In this document: one piece after another, positions 63,495-64,000 of the stretch
Layout of the letters: every line of letters starts with the position of its first letter
Numbering within the stretch: the first letter of the stretch is position 1
The notes under the pieces: generated by a model
The model's database searches: none
What the model was told of the DNA's origin: nothing
What the model saw: only the letters and a program-made list of their open reading frames with translations
Translations under genes and position numbers: made by a program
Assembly: GCA_036785325.1 (NCBI GenBank)
Contig: JAXIVH010000021.1
Span: 104,501-168,500 of the forward strand
Reading direction: 5' to 3'
Source: Urophycis tenuis
Lineage: Eukaryota; Chordata; Actinopteri; Gadiformes; Phycidae
DNA: 64,000 bases

Positions 63495-64000
63495 CACTAT
63501 CATCAGGTGAGTTCTACAACTATCATCAGGTAATATAACTATCTTAAGGTGAGTTCTACAACTATCATCAGGTAATATAACTATCTTCAGGTAATATCAC
63601 TATATATCAGGTGAGTTCTATAACTATCATCAGGTAATATAACTATCTTCAGGTAATATCACTATCGTCAGGTGAGTTCTATCACTCTCATCAGGTGAGT
63701 TCTTTCACTATCATTAAGTAATATCACCATCAACAGGTGAGTTCTATAACTATCAACAGGTAATAAAACTATCTTCAGGTATTATCACTATTCTCAGGTA
63801 ATATACTGTACCTATCTTCAGGTAATATCACTATCATCAAGTGAGTTCTATCACTATCATCAAGTAATATCACTATCATCGGGTGAGGTATATCACTATC
63901 ATCAGGTGAGTTCTATCACTATCATCAGGTAATATCACTATCGTCAGGTGAGTTCTATCACTATCATCAGGTAATATCACTATCGTCAGGTGAGTTCTAT
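63495..64000 (-). repeat. TATCATCAGGTGAGTTC minisatellite upstream of crlf3 exon
   Basis: Units of about 20-22 bp (ACTATCATCAGGTGAGTTCT and ACTATCTTCAGGTAATATC) run to the window edge, directly upstream of the acceptor of crlf3 exon 63482-63275. Confidence 0.93.

Overview
The window is nuclear DNA from a teleost fish. The evidence is vertebrate spliced genes, teleost-type retroelements (an L2-clade LINE, an RTE/Rex3-like LINE, a tRNA-headed SINE with the common fish tail), a fish-type prss60-like protease, and a very high load of micro- and minisatellites that fill roughly a third of the sequence. The species cannot be named from sequence alone.

Layout, left to right. Positions 1-642 hold the 5' end of a minus-strand LTR retrotransposon (LTR, primer-binding site, start of gag). 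Positions 2430-4276 hold a 5'-truncated L2-clade LINE. From about 4470 to 22090 on the minus strand lies taok2 (TAO-family MAP3 kinase), with 20 coding exons and an upstream non-coding exon. Positions 23040-23850 hold a decayed LINE relic. A six-exon trypsin-like protease gene (prss60/prss27-like) lies at 24602-28376 on the plus strand. A 1.55-kb array of 24-bp repeats follows (29098-30655), then interspersed repeats and a MITE cluster. jmjd8 (nine exons) lies at 32501-39790 on the plus strand. It converges tail to tail on amdhd2 (eleven exons, 41564-55634, minus strand), whose large introns hold LINEs, SINEs and MITEs. An intact tRNA-Thr(CGT) gene lies at 56761-56832 on the minus strand. The window ends inside crlf3 (60118-63482, minus strand, 5' end outside the window). 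Exon boundaries were placed by hand from GT/AG sites, and intron phase closes exactly across every junction of all five protein genes.

The genes are functionally unrelated housekeeping or signalling genes: a stress-kinase cascade kinase, a secreted or membrane-anchored serine protease, an ER-lumen JmjC protein, GlcNAc-6-phosphate deacetylase, and a cytokine-receptor-like factor. There is no operon-like logic.

The unusual signal is the relation between tandem repeats and gene structure. Several minisatellites include an exon-intron junction or a stop codon in the repeat unit: a taok2 kinase-exon donor copied five times, a second taok2 donor four times, a taok2 acceptor four times, the taok2 stop codon five times in frame, and an amdhd2 acceptor about 38 times. 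Four splice donors run directly into (CA)n or (TG)n tracts. One 41-bp unit forms arrays in introns of three neighbouring genes, always in the same orientation relative to transcription. At least one array grew out of a SINE body. I found no bacterial-type or CRISPR system.
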